A DNA stretch of 64,000 nucleotides, taken from positions 620,001-684,000 of the forward strand of contig NC_025260.1 in the NCBI RefSeq assembly GCF_000740895.1, read 5' to 3'. This document shows, one piece after another, positions 11,372 to 22,300 of this stretch (the first letter of the stretch is position 1; the number at the start of each line of letters is the position of its first letter). The notes beneath the pieces were generated by a model, which had not been told where the DNA came from, ran no database searches, and was given only the letters and a program-made list of their open reading frames with translations. Position numbers and translations under genes: made by a program. Source of the DNA: Theileria orientalis strain Shintoku (taxonomy: Eukaryota; Apicomplexa; Aconoidasida; Piroplasmida; Theileriidae).

Positions 11372-12687
11372 TTAAGTGCGATTCGAATGAAACTTTTGAG
11401 CCAGATGTGAAGGCAGTAAATTGTACAATACTAAAAATTGATATCATCTGACATCAGAAAACGAATCAGAAACACACATAACTAAAAAAGTAGGTAACTA
11501 ACTAGGTAATGTGTATAAAAGTAACAATTAGCTGATGGATAGTAAATTGTGTAAATACAATTCTTACTTTTGGGAACACCCTGACTGGCTATCAGGTGAA
11601 ACAGTAGTTTATTTAGGAAGATTCCTGGCCTGGTTTGCATAATTAGGGCGACCAGAGGCATTAGTGTAACTGCGTCTAAAATGGCCTTATCGTAGCCCTT
11701 GTTTAACCTCAAAAGTAAACAAAAAAGTGTGAATTTAACAGTTGCACTGGTGTTCAGTGGAAAATAGTGATTAATAAAGTATTTTAACCTTTTGTTGAAC
11801 AAGTGTGTATCTGGCGGCAAGTCCCTGAAAAGTCTAACATACACCCTTTTAACAGCTAAGTTCTTGTTACCTTTTACATTACTACTACTATTCACATCAC
11901 TATCGCCTTCTAAATTATCCATTTCAGTTGATTTACTGTCGTTATAATGTAATTTAGAAGCGTAATTTGTGGATTCCTTAATACGTTCAACAATATTACT
12001 TTTACTGTCAAATTTACTACTCAAAGTGGCATTGTTAGCATCCTTTAACAACTCTGTGTATTTTATTAGACCGGAAACATATTCTTCTATTCTAGAAAGG
12101 TCCGGTTTCATATTTTTGTATACGGGCGCAGGCAAGTCCAGTACCAGGTCCAACTCCAGCTCCTTTAACTTAGAAACCTTAAAATGATTCAAATACTTGT
12201 TCAATTTATCTGAATCCACAACCTTTATTAATTTGTTAGATGTGACACTAGGAATATTATCCTTATCTACTGAATTATTTGTATTTATATACAGTTGTTG
12301 CACTTCGGTTGGGATACCGGTTTTCTTAAACAAGAAATCTTTAACAGTGCGAAAAGTATCATTTAAATTAGCGCTAATTACAAAGTTTGCGTTAAATTGA
12401 GAGTCTTTTCCCCAAAATGTGTTAACAGATACTTGAACAGGTTTAAGAGTGATGAACTCGTTATTTATAATACACAATTTACTTAGATTCCTTTTATTGA
12501 ACCTACCACTAGTGGGAGTAAACTTTAAATTATTAACATTGCGATTAATTTTACTATTAAAGGTAGGAAATACCAGTGTATGACAATTACGAGTATTTGA
12601 TACACACTGGGCAAAATTAAACTTTAATAAATATAAGGTATAAAATATAATGATACAATTATTAAAAAAAACCAATATTAGGTGCAT
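11372..12687 (-). CDS. Signal-peptide protein with ubiquitin-like domain; plastid ubiquitin-like (PUBL) candidate
   Basis: The ATG at 12687 begins a hydrophobic signal peptide, then a basic Asn/Lys-rich stretch of transit-peptide type. At about residues 80-140 lies a ubiquitin-like fold pattern: ANLNDTFRTVKDFLFKKTGI followed by PTEVQQLYIN, comparable to TV..VK..I..K.GIP..QQ.L. The C-terminal third is helical and hydrophobic (TLFCLLLRL, AVTLMPLVALIMQTRPGIF). The first exon runs to a GTAAGA donor at 11568, and a second exon 11430-11372 would give a C-terminus ending FHSNRT. Without that splice the stop is at 11482. Plasmodium and Toxoplasma have a plastid ubiquitin-like protein serving the ERAD-derived apicoplast import machinery. 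Assigning this gene to it is inference from signal peptide plus fold. Confidence 0.55.
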
Positions 12688-12836
12688 TTTCAATTTATAT
12701 AATAATATTTGCTCACCAATAATGATGGGGAGATGAGTAGTGGAATCATTTGTTTTACTAACAACTCACTTATTTATACCTATTAAATATAACAGGCTTA
12801 TCATTATATAACCATAAATTATACTATGAACACATT

Positions 12837-15800
12837 ATGACCTCTTTAAGCGATAAATTTGACCAACTGTGTAAGGAACTATCCTTAAAGGTTCCTAATT
12901 CTCACACAGTTGTTCATAAAACCGGGTGTATTTACAGGTACAGTCATATATACGGATTTCTACTTTACTCATATATATTTTATGAACGAAACGCATAAAT
13001 TCTGTAGTATTGATAATGAATACTTTCCTGACGGAATATTCATCAATTTATCATCATATGAATCATTTGGTAAAGAAATGTTGAAATATGATAAAAATTA
13101 TCCCAAAGCGATATATCTAAATGTTAAACGACATTTGGAGCCCGTATTTCAAGAGGAGCCGGAGGAAACGCAACCGGACGACGTTGTGTAAGTTTGATAT
13201 TATTTATCACCTATTTTGTTCATACGCTGGATGAAAAAAGTGTAATGGATGTTTTAGATACAAGGAAAGAAAATATTACGAAGAAGTGACTGAATATGAA
13301 GTTTTTTCTCCGAGCCTGGGCTATATTAAATTGGAAGAATCTCCGGGGAATTTGCTGAATGTGTCCTTTTATTCTATATCATTCAACTCTAATTTAGCAT
13401 TTCTAATGAATTGATTAGATCTGTAATGCCATAATTGAGCACGCTGGGTACGAATTCAAGAGCGACGACTTGGCGTGGATGAATATGATAGAGGTACTGT
13501 TAGTTAGTCCGCTGAATATATCAAAATGGCACGACTAACGAAAGTTCATAGGAGAGCAAATACGCCAGGGACTTGGTGCAAATTGAAAATCCGCCTCAAA
13601 TTACTCACGATAACCTCAAGTGCCAAAAGTGCGGGTCCACAACCAATTTATGGCTGAACCTCTCGGACGGGTATGTGATGAGTATACATTGGTGGAAACA
13701 AAAAATAATTAAGCTAGTTACGACAAATAGTTGAGACTTCAATGGTTGGTAGGTTCGTGGGATGCGGAAGGAAGAATTACGACTCAGGAGGATGCCAGGA
13801 CGGCAGCGAGGGAGCGGCGCTGTTACACTACCAAGTTAAACAATATTTAATTAATGGGCGTGTTGTCAATTTTTATTAGCAAATGGCCTCTAATCGATGC
13901 GTAGGAAACAGGGTGTAAGTACCACTTGGCAGTGAAACTGGGAACAATTACGCCGACGTCCGCAGACGTGTTTAGTTACGCGCCAGTAAGTTTGATAGAG
14001 ATAAAGAGTTAACACGTGGTTGATTGCACACATACGATAACAAATTATGATTTTCACTATAATAAAACACTCTTAGGATGAGGATAACTTGGTTACAGAT
14101 CCTTTTCTGGACAAACACCTATCGCATTTTGGAATTAAAATACAGTAAGGCTTTGTGCATAATTTATGTAAATATTTGATATTATTTACAGCGCCGTTGT
14201 TATAAGAGAACAATATAGAGTAAAAATTATAAATGATAAATTGCTAATAGGTTACTGGAAAAAACTGAAAAGACAACATTACAACTTGAGTTGGAAAAGA
14301 ATCAATCACATAGCTGGACCGATGTAGTAACGGAGAACGACCTAATAATGAAGCCAGCACCAAAGTATGAATGGACAGTATCGGTTATTATTAAATGGGT
14401 AGATATGTACCAATATTAAGTTGTACAGCAGAATATACTGATTTTACGAAGGCTGATAGCTGTTGATACTATGAAACCTGGTAAAAACTGATGATATTGT
14501 AGATTCGTTGGAATTGATAACTCTGGACATAACTGTTACATAAACTCGATTGTACAATTTTTAAACAACGTCACAGAGATGAATAGTTACTTTATACACT
14601 ATTACAATCGATTCAACGTAAGAAACAGTTAATAGATGGGTTATATTTGTACAAGTGCCTGTACAGTTAGTTAAGTAGCTGATATTACCCATCAACATTG
14701 TTTTACTCTAGGTATCGGATTTTGATGATGTGCTCCTGCAATATTCAAAAATATGTACCTGTATTAACACAAATAAGTTTGTAACTCAATGCAATTTAAA
14801 TCTGTCAAAATACCAAACTAAGTGTAAAGAGAGGAATATAGAATACTTCGACATAACGAGTAACTGGACATTAATAGAATACTATTTTTAGATACTTAGA
14901 GTAATTTATGTAGTATTGGCATTAACAAAGAGTGGTTTACGTGTGTTTTATTTAGTCATTTAGGTAGTTAGGTATGCTGGAGTTGACAAATTTATAGGCC
15001 ATAAAAGCTTTCATGTTAACCCGAATATGTTCAAGTATTCACTGAGTCAGTTTGAAATTGATATTTGAGTTGATATTGATATTGAATAGTTAAACACTTG
15101 ACAGAATAGATAAAGTTATTTATTTGGCACGAGTTTTAACAGATAAAAACAGGTAAACACAACAAATTGTTTGACAACAATGACCAACAAGATGCAGAAG
15201 AGTTCTTGTCCTTTTTTATAGATTACCTAACTGAACATGTGGACAAGAAGGATAAGGAACTAGACTTAAAAAAATTGTTTTACTTTAATGTAAGCATACG
15301 TAAGCCAGTTATTAGATAAATAGTTGGATACATATTCTGATACTGAGTCACTTAAACAGATACATAGTTGGACACGTAGTTACTTGGACAGATACATAGT
15401 TGGACACGTAGTTACTTGGACAGTTAAACAGTTAGTCATGTAGGTGTATCTGTACTTATTAATACGGATAATTAATTTAATCTATAGGTGTACCAAGTGG
15501 TAAAATGTGACGCCCTAAAGCTGATTAATGTTAACACAACGCAAACACACATCCTATCACTGTCCCTATTAAACTCACTAAAGGCAACGTCCGACAATGA
15601 AGTGGATAATACAGAGGAACTACTGCTAACAGTATGCCTGGAGATAGTATATACTAGTGAACGAGTGTTTAATTATTTAATTTGTCAAAAGCACTAACTT
15701 GTTATCATAGGATCCTATCAATAACTGGTATAACAAGGTGCCAATTGAATACCTGAACGATGGTGTGACCCACCAGGCAACTTTGGAAAACGGACTGAAC

Positions 15801-16853
15801 AATTTGCCAAAGTACCTGTTCATTAAGCTGGAACGGTTCTATATGAAGAAGGATTGGACGTTTTCAAAGTTAGTAAACCCAGTGCTGGTGCCGGATGTGG
15901 TGACCTTTAAGTTATACGATAACAATTCAGTAAAAGTGGACGGTTACCAGGTGGTTTACAACGACAAGGATAGTAGAAAGGCCACCACTAAGTTATTTTA
16001 TGACGTAGACGAGGGCCTATTGAACGTTCTAATGTCAATGGGCTTTACTGACTACCAAGTGAGGTGGGTATTATACTGTTAGCTGGTTAGACAGTTACCA
16101 AGTGCACCAATGACTATGATTACCGATTGACACTGTAGGAGAGCATACTTCTCAACCAAGTCCAACGATGTGGATACATGCCTCAATTGGATACTGAGCA
16201 ATGAGTTAAATGACACAACGGAGACGTTGTTGCTGCTCAATCAACTTGGCCACAATGATAATGAGCTGGTTGGTCATTACTGATACTGCTACTACTTTTA
16301 CTACTAATACCACTGCTACTATTTTTACTATTAATACTATTACCACTAATAATAATATTACTACTAATACCACTAATAATAATATTGCCATTATTATCAC
16401 TAATAATAATATTACTACTATTACCACTAATAATAATACTACTACTACAACAAATACCACTGACTGGCATTAATAATTTGTAAATAGAACCTTAAGTTGC
16501 TCGGGTACTATGGCGATGATATCTCCTCGTTAATGGATTACCTAAGTACCACTACTGCCAACGGCAATGAGGACGTCACCACTCGTGCCACTGGAAGCAG
16601 CGCTAACGCCGATTCTGGTAGGGATAACAGCTATTGTAATGGCCACTTAGGCAATGGGAGCACGGGCGAGTGTGAAGTGGGATACCAGTTGGTGGGATTC
16701 GTAACACACGTCGGCAACAGCATCAACAGCGGCCACTACATATGCCACCTGAAGAAGGACGGCGAGTGGTACGCGTTCAACGACAGTAAAATAAACAAAT
16801 GTACAAACGTTCCAGCGCAGAACGGGTACATTTACCTGTTCCAAAGGCTCTAG
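12837..16853 (+). CDS. USP5: Ubiquitin carboxyl-terminal hydrolase 5-like (isopeptidase T / UBP14)
   Basis: USP5 disassembles free polyubiquitin chains. About 13 exons are visible. Exon 1 (12837-12937) ends HKTGCIYS and joins at 13008 to IDNEYFPDGIFINLSSYESF, the USP5 N-terminal variant zinc-finger pattern. Next come a ZnF-UBP (CQKCGSTTNLW, FVGCGRKNYDSGG, about 13557-13980), the Cys box DNSGHNCYINSIVQ (about 14515-14620), NDQQDAEEFLSFF (about 15170), and LPKYLFIKLERF. Two UBA-like segments follow (LMSMGFTDYQ near 16040 and LLGYYGDDISSLMDYL near 16500). The His box GNSINSGHYICHLKKDGEWY lies near 16710-16770. Catalytic Cys and His are both present, and two UBAs between the boxes are characteristic of USP5. 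The exons between 14880 and 15150 are not resolved. Confidence 0.88.
16280..16455 (+). repeat. Intronic trinucleotide repeat (ACT/ATA/ATT family)
   Basis: About 175 bases of imperfect ACT, AAT and ATT triplets sit inside a USP5 intron between the two UBA-like exons. The sequence can be read open in several frames on both strands only because it lacks stops. It has no protein-like composition. Confidence 0.85.
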
Positions 16854-17001
16854 TCACTCCGGAACACTTGAATATTATGAGTTTTGTATACATTGATGCA
16901 GTTCGTACACAACTATTACGTATTACAGACCTAGGTCAACTATTAGTATTACACGTCTATTGCAGGTACTACATATTTAAGTCAAATTTGGAACATTAAA
17001 A

Positions 17002-17760
17002 TCATAGCACATTAGGTCGCTTGATTTGCTTCAGGGTCGAATTCAATCTGTGGAGTGTGTAACTGATCGAATTCAGCAGTCTCGACGACACGTTCAGAGA
17101 GTTTGCGAGCCTGACGGGCTGGACGCGCAGTATTGGCAACATTCTTGCGATTAGCTCCTTCTTGGTTATCAGGGAGCTGAGCGACCTCATCTGCAGCGAG
17201 TTGACAATGCGGCCGCAGAAACAGCCAAACGAGGGCTCGAAACGCCACTTTACCAGCTTCGACGCCTTCCTGAACCCGTTGATCAGCGACATCAGCCTCG
17301 GGACTATGGAGTCGTCGTAGATAAAGATGTACAGGTTCGTCTTCTCCACCTTCGGCGTAAAAATCTCGTACTCGGTTCCGCTGAGCGCTATTCGCATGAG
17401 TGAGTTCTTGACCACCTGAAGCTTAAAGGGCGCCCTACCGTCCTCCAGAGGCTCTATATCCTTAAGAAGGTTGTCTTTTATGTACTGACGGATGGGGTGG
17501 GTCATACGGAATAAACGGAACTGGAAGAGCGCCTTCGTGTCCCTCAGTTGCTCCTTGAGGCCTTTTATGAGCTTAACTTTCCCCGCTCTGAAGGAAATTA
17601 CGTTCTTGGGGTTGCGCCGCTCCATAATGTACCTGTAATTTATGGGCCCTAAAGAGTTCTGGCGATACTTAACGGGAGTGCCTATTACGTAAGATTCTAC
17701 TAAATATTTTGTCGAAGCCAAGCAAAACAAGTTATATAATACAAAAATTAAGTTACACAT
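17002..17760 (-). CDS. rplJ: Ribosomal protein uL10, plastid (apicoplast) type
   Basis: Bacterial-type uL10 anchors the ribosomal stalk that recruits translation GTPases. The product is 252 residues in one exon. The start (MCNLIFVLYNLFCLAS, ATG at 17760) is a signal-peptide-like segment followed by a basic stretch, the usual bipartite apicoplast leader. The uL10 body follows: KVKLIKGLKEQLRDTKALFQ, the conserved core FKLQVVKNSLMRIAL, and a C-terminal region with SLITKKELIARMLPILRVQ and VRLANSLN. It lacks any acidic archaeal/eukaryotic P0 tail, so it is not cytosolic P0. Plastid rather than mitochondrial targeting is inferred from the hydrophobic N-terminus. Confidence 0.82.
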   Translation of the reverse strand: MCNLIFVLYNLFCLASTKYLVESYVIGTPVKYRQNSLGPINYRYIMERRNPKNVISFRAGKVKLIKGLKEQLRDTKALFQFRLFRMTHPIRQYIKDNLLKDIEPLEDGRAPFKLQVVKNSLMRIALSGTEYEIFTPKVEKTNLYIFIYDDSIVPRLMSLINGFRKASKLVKWRFEPSFGCFCGRIVNSLQMRSLSSLITKKELIARMLPILRVQPVRLANSLNVSSRLLNSISYTLHRLNSTLKQIKRPNVL

Positions 17761-17872
17761 TAACGGTTATACGGTATAAAGGAGGAATCCATATTTGCCT
17801 TCACATTTACGAAATTTGAGAAAAGTTAACTTAATTTCCCCGATATCCATTTGATAATCTTAAATAATACCT

Positions 17873-18265
17873 ATGGTACAAAAAACTTCCAATGATTCCA
17901 TTTTGCGATATTCTCACTGTGGAATTTGCACATTATTACACTACAAATTTCCGCATCCTTACTTTTTTGATTCAGCTACACATCTGCTTCTTCCTTTAAT
18001 ATTTTACGCACTCATGTGTCCTTGTTTAAAGTTAGGTCCAACCTTCGCTGCTAAAGAAGGCTTCGACGACGAAATGCCTCCTCATGTCATCGCCGACTTC
18101 ACAAAGTTTCGGCTCTCTAGGGACCCGCCGCCTGAGGACAAACTCGACAGCCTAAGGAGGGAGTTTGTTACAATTTTGGATTCTATAGATCTCAAGTCCA
18201 CTTACAAATCAATTCACAATCCTCGGAAGAGCGTTAATGACGTTTTCATCAAGACTATTTACTAG
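17873..18265 (+). CDS. Hypothetical protein
   Basis: A 130-residue frame opens at the ATG at 17873, divergent from uL10. The first 65 residues are rich in His, Phe, Tyr and Cys and may include unspliced intron. GT and AG sites around 17920-17980 would allow a shorter protein. The C-terminal half is more convincing as coding: KEGFDDEMPPHVIADFTKFR, then PPPEDKLDSLRREFVTILDS. It ends at a TAG 135 bases before the end of the convergent Deg gene. I do not recognise it. Confidence 0.5.
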   Translation: MVQKTSNDSILRYSHCGICTLLHYKFPHPYFFDSATHLLLPLIFYALMCPCLKLGPTFAAKEGFDDEMPPHVIADFTKFRLSRDPPPEDKLDSLRREFVTILDSIDLKSTYKSIHNPRKSVNDVFIKTIY

Positions 18266-18399
18266 CCTCCAGAGCTCCGCTTTCAACTTCTAATGTCTTG
18301 CCACCACTTATACACACTTCTACGCATTTACATTTATTCACTTTATACTACACACTTAGCTCTACATACATTATATTTTAAACATTAACACTCATCGCT

Positions 18400-20777
18400 T
18401 CAGAGTTCCCTCGATTTGTGTGACGATATTGCGTGTTGGTGTAGAATCTGTGCTTCGTAGTCCGGCACCTTCTTAGTTTCCAGCACTATAACTATTCCCT
18501 GTTCAAACTCAAACCTTATGAAGCGTTTACTCTTCGTCTCATTCAAGAGCACGTGCTCCAGGTGACTCAGGTTCAACACTTTTAGGTCATTTATTGAGGT
18601 CAATCTTATGTTTTTGAAGTCGTATCCTATTGTCAAATCTGAAGCCAGTATTTGACTTAGTACTACTACTTCCTGTCCCGCCTCCTCTGCAAATATATCC
18701 GAGATTGGCTTCAGCAACGACGTGGGTGCTCTTTCATAGAATTTTTTCCCGAACTCATCCTACGCTCAATTAATTATATTTTTACTGAATTAGAATTACT
18801 AGTAGACATATTTTCGGTAACTACATTTTACTACTCCTCCGTTTACCTTCAAATATTCCATTGAGAGTGGCACAAATACCAGTCCTCCGTAGATGTAATA
18901 TCTTGGCATGACGTCCCATTGGTGTTCCGGAACCAAATAGTTAGGTTTATTCAGGTTTATCTACACATTTTTGCCAACTTCAACTCATATTACTTTGTGT
19001 ACATAATCCTTCTTCAGACATATATATTTTGCGTTATTTATCTAATTATATACACTATCCCATACCTTTATTTCCTCAACTTTATTATCTCTCAGTACTG
19101 TCAATTCGCACTCTTCACCGCAGAATTTATTTGTCAATGAGTATGCCAAATGTACTCTCTCTGATCCTCTACATCATTACACGTGTTATCGTTTTACTTG
19201 TTTTCTTACCTAAAGTGCACTGTCCCATCATCTGCTATTTTATGTCCATTTATTTTCATTATTACATCATTCGGCTCTATTTTACCCTTAAGTGAATTAT
19301 CTCTTTGACAGACTAGTATTCCATTTAGATCTAAAACTTGTCAGCACGTATCACTAACTACTATTTATTATTTACTACAATAGTAAGCAACTACTAGCTA
19401 GTCGTCCTACTCTTTGATTCCTTCGTTAAGTATGACTTCAAGTCTGGGTTCGTCAGCACTTGATACGTGATTCCAAGATTAACGAATCCGCTGTACCTCT
19501 TAAACTGGATAACTTGGTGCAGAAACTGTTTTACTACTACGCTGGGCACTATGAATCCTATGTTTTGAGCTTCGTCGCATGCTTGGAATGCCACTCCCAC
19601 TACTTTTCCTGCCTTTAGGGCAGGTCCTCCCGAGTTCCCTGGGTTTATTGCTGCGTCTATTTGTACACACAAAAGTCTACAATGCCGTTAATTGAATTAA
19701 TGGCATTGAACCTTTCACAGGTCCATTAATATCCTATTTTCTTAGTGTGCTACTTAGTGTGCTAATTAACTTTTTAAAAAGTGGTACAAGTCAATATCTA
19801 TTTGTAATCTATTGTACCTCGAGTTTGAGTGTGAATACGTCGTCACGTCCACTCGACTCACCACTCCTGACGTTATGCACAGGTTGTCTCCTCCCGTTGG
19901 GTATCCCAGGACTGTCACGCTGTCGTGCAGATATGGCGTTTCTCCGAACTCCAGTGGGTACACATCATTCCAAAATTCCTCGTCGTCCACTGTCAGCACT
20001 GCCAAGTCACATTCGTGTCCCACTGCCACCACTCTCGCCAACTTCTTATCCGTAGACCTATTTATTTACCATTAATTATCCACTATTCTACTCTTAATCC
20101 ATTCGTGCTTTGCACTTGTTTACTTACCCATGCTTTCTCACTAGACAGCGATTCTGCCACGACACACAATGTGCGTTTGTCAGTATTAACCTATCCTTTA
20201 TAGCGAATGCTGATCTACATAATTACATAACTCCATCTACTTTTATTCACATAAACACACACACATATATACTCATTATCTATTCTCATTACCCTATGCT
20301 TTTAATTTGTTTTCTCATTTGCCACGGTTGTGAGTAGTTCGGGTCCGTTGAGTCGCAGTATAGCTTCATTATGCTTGAGAATGAATCGGCAAATGATGGC
20401 GCATTTTTATCTCCGAGTGTGTTTGAACCCACCAAATCATTTAAATACTCAAGTGAGTAATTATTGTCCTCTAGACCTTCTTCATTCCTCACTTTATTCA
20501 CATTTTTCAGGTTCACATTCCCCGATTCCTTTAGTGTATGATTAAATCTTGCTGTAATAAACTGTTTCTTTGCAAAATTCCATCTTTTACTTTGCAAATA
20601 TGGTCTATATACTTCTAAGATTGAACTAAACTTCCTTGTGTTATGGAAGCTTCTTATATCACTACTGTACAACAAACTACTTTTAAATTTCCTTTGAATG
20701 AATACGTTTGTTCCTCTAAATGATGTTTCAAACAATTTTTGTGTCGATTTCCAACTCTTCAAAATAAAAACTGACAT
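18400..20777 (-). CDS. DegP: Deg/HtrA-family serine protease with PDZ region
   Basis: Deg proteases are chymotrypsin-fold quality-control enzymes. Exon 1 (from ATG 20777) encodes a basic leader resembling a mitochondrial presequence, then NYSQPWQMRKQIKS, the start of the plant Deg2/Deg9-type protease domain. The catalytic triad is intact: His in LILTNAHCV (about 20165-20195), Asp in GHECDLAVLTVDD (about 20000-20030), Ser in NPGNSGGPAL (about 19620-19655). Downstream exons give VPEHQWDVMPRYYIYGGLVF (about 18870-18935) and a C-terminal block (ISDIFAEEAGQEVVVLSQIL, IRLTSINDLKVLNLSHL) typical of the Deg9-like second PDZ region. The TGA is at 18400. Exons between 18960 and 19390 are only partly traced. 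Confidence 0.85.
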
Positions 20778-20875
20778 TCTACTATTACATATAACTATAT
20801 GTCCTTAATAACACATACAATATTAGTTTATTAAATAACATTTATATTCTATATTACACAAACTAGTTTTAATAC

Positions 20876-21034
20876 TTAAGATTTGTTGTTTTCCCTAATA
20901 TTACTTTGTGATTCCGACATTACACAATCCCATAGGTCGATCTGAAATCAGCCAACTAAAAGCACAACGATCAGAAAAAGGGATAACAACATAAAGTCCG
21001 TTATTGCTTTACAGAAGCATCTGCCACAAGTCAT
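20876..21034 (-). CDS. Possible small single-pass membrane protein
   Basis: The ATG at 21034 starts MTCGRCFCKAITDFMLLSLF and continues as a hydrophobic helix to a stop near 20950. A 24-base GTGCTT..TTTCAG intron would instead join it to a short charged tail (DLWDCVMSESQSNIRENNKS) ending at 20876. Introns of this size occur elsewhere in the window. I recognise no family. It could also be 3' sequence of the glutaredoxin gene upstream on the same strand, or chance. Confidence 0.3.
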
Positions 21035-21107
21035 TTTAAAACATATAAAATAAATTAATGGATCTATGACATGAATTAATTGATGAACACCAAATTAAGA
21101 GATGATT

Positions 21108-21704
21108 TTAAAGCTCGGTTTTCTTAAAATGTGTCATAAAACTTCCATTTTCTACATCTGCTACCTGAATTGATTATTAAAACCTATTTTACAAGTTGAC
21201 TTACTGTCTTTGAGGAATCTCCGTAAAAAGCTCCGTTAACGAAAACTCGTGGGACGCTTCTCGCTCCTAAATACGTACATTATTAAATTATTTTAAATAC
21301 CAGTTAGTTCCTGCAAATAGTCCTGCACTTGGTCCATTTGTGGGTGAGAATCCAATTCCTCGACGTGCTAAAAGAGTTTGAACAACAAGTAAACGTACCA
21401 CATCATCCAGATTAAGTGAATTTAGAGCCATTTTAGCCCTTGTGCAATAAGGACAGTATCTAAAACGTCTTATTAAAAAAAAATAAACTAACGATTTTGA
21501 GAAGACTACGACCTTGTGTTTCTTAACAAGTTCCGTAACCCAATCCTTTGGTGTTTTTTCTGTCATTTTGGGAGGATGTGCAAATGAATAAGTGTTCCAA
21601 ACGTTATCGTAATATCCCGGATTGTAATAATAGGAATCAGCTGCTTTGAATGAACTCAAACCTAAACAAATCGCTAGGTTTAAGAGGTAGGATGTTAATA
21701 ACAT
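21108..21704 (-). CDS. GRX: Dithiol glutaredoxin with signal peptide
   Basis: Glutaredoxins reduce disulfides using glutathione. The ATG at 21704 gives a hydrophobic signal peptide (MLLTSYLLNLAICLGLSS), then a linker. The domain begins near TEKTPKDWVTELVKKHKVVV. A GTTAGT..TTTTAG intron lies just before the active site, giving SKSYCPYCTRAKMAL with the dithiol CPYC. Later exons supply the aligned features: HVEELDSHPQMDQVQDYLQE, the cis-proline strand RSVPRVFVNGAFYGD, and the C-terminal helix VENGSFMTHFKKTEL, stopping at 21108. All expected catalytic elements are present. The signal peptide places it in the secretory route; apicoplast delivery is possible but not shown. Confidence 0.88.
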
Positions 21705-22300
21705 TAAAAAATAAATTGCAAATTTTGGTTTTTTCAAATAACCTATATTAATTTTTGTGAATTGTTATTTGACCTTCGACTCATGGGGGATGCTAGACAT
21801 TCATTCAATTTGTTTATTCCATTTAATCCACAACACCTTTATTTAAAAATCATATTAATTTATAATTTGTTTTGTGTGTCATTTGTTTTATTTATTTATT
21901 TGAACAGTTTTTTGTTTTTTCAAATAACATATTTTCCAACTCACAGTAACCATTTTATTCCGACACAGATTTAGTTGAAACCAGTTGTATTTTCAAAAAA
22001 AGTCTCTTTTCAATTTAACAAAGTACATTTTATTTTCTTACTATTCACCATGTTGTGGTTCCTCTATTAATGTTTCTTCCTTTTTAAGGATTCTAATCTC
22101 TCTACACATGGTACTTTGTGTGTGTTAAATAAAAATACAATTATGTATTAAACACCTTTTATTTTTTAAACCAATTTGTTGTGTTCTGTTACAGCAGTAT
22201 AAACAGTAATAATGTCAAATACGAATGTTAACATAGTCGTATTTAATTTGTACTATAATTTGTTGGAACTGGAAAATTTCCTGTAAATTAATTTAATAAA
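21705..22300. other. T-rich divergent spacer
   Basis: About 600 bases between the glutaredoxin gene and the oppositely oriented GLTSCR1-like gene. It is rich in poly-T tracts (TTTTTTGTTTTTTC). I see no coding exon. It is a shared upstream region for two divergent genes. Confidence 0.5.

Noticed and set aside
16206..16473. Thr/Asn- and Ile/Val-rich open frames on both strands
   Set aside because: They are translations of an intronic trinucleotide repeat that lacks stops in several frames.
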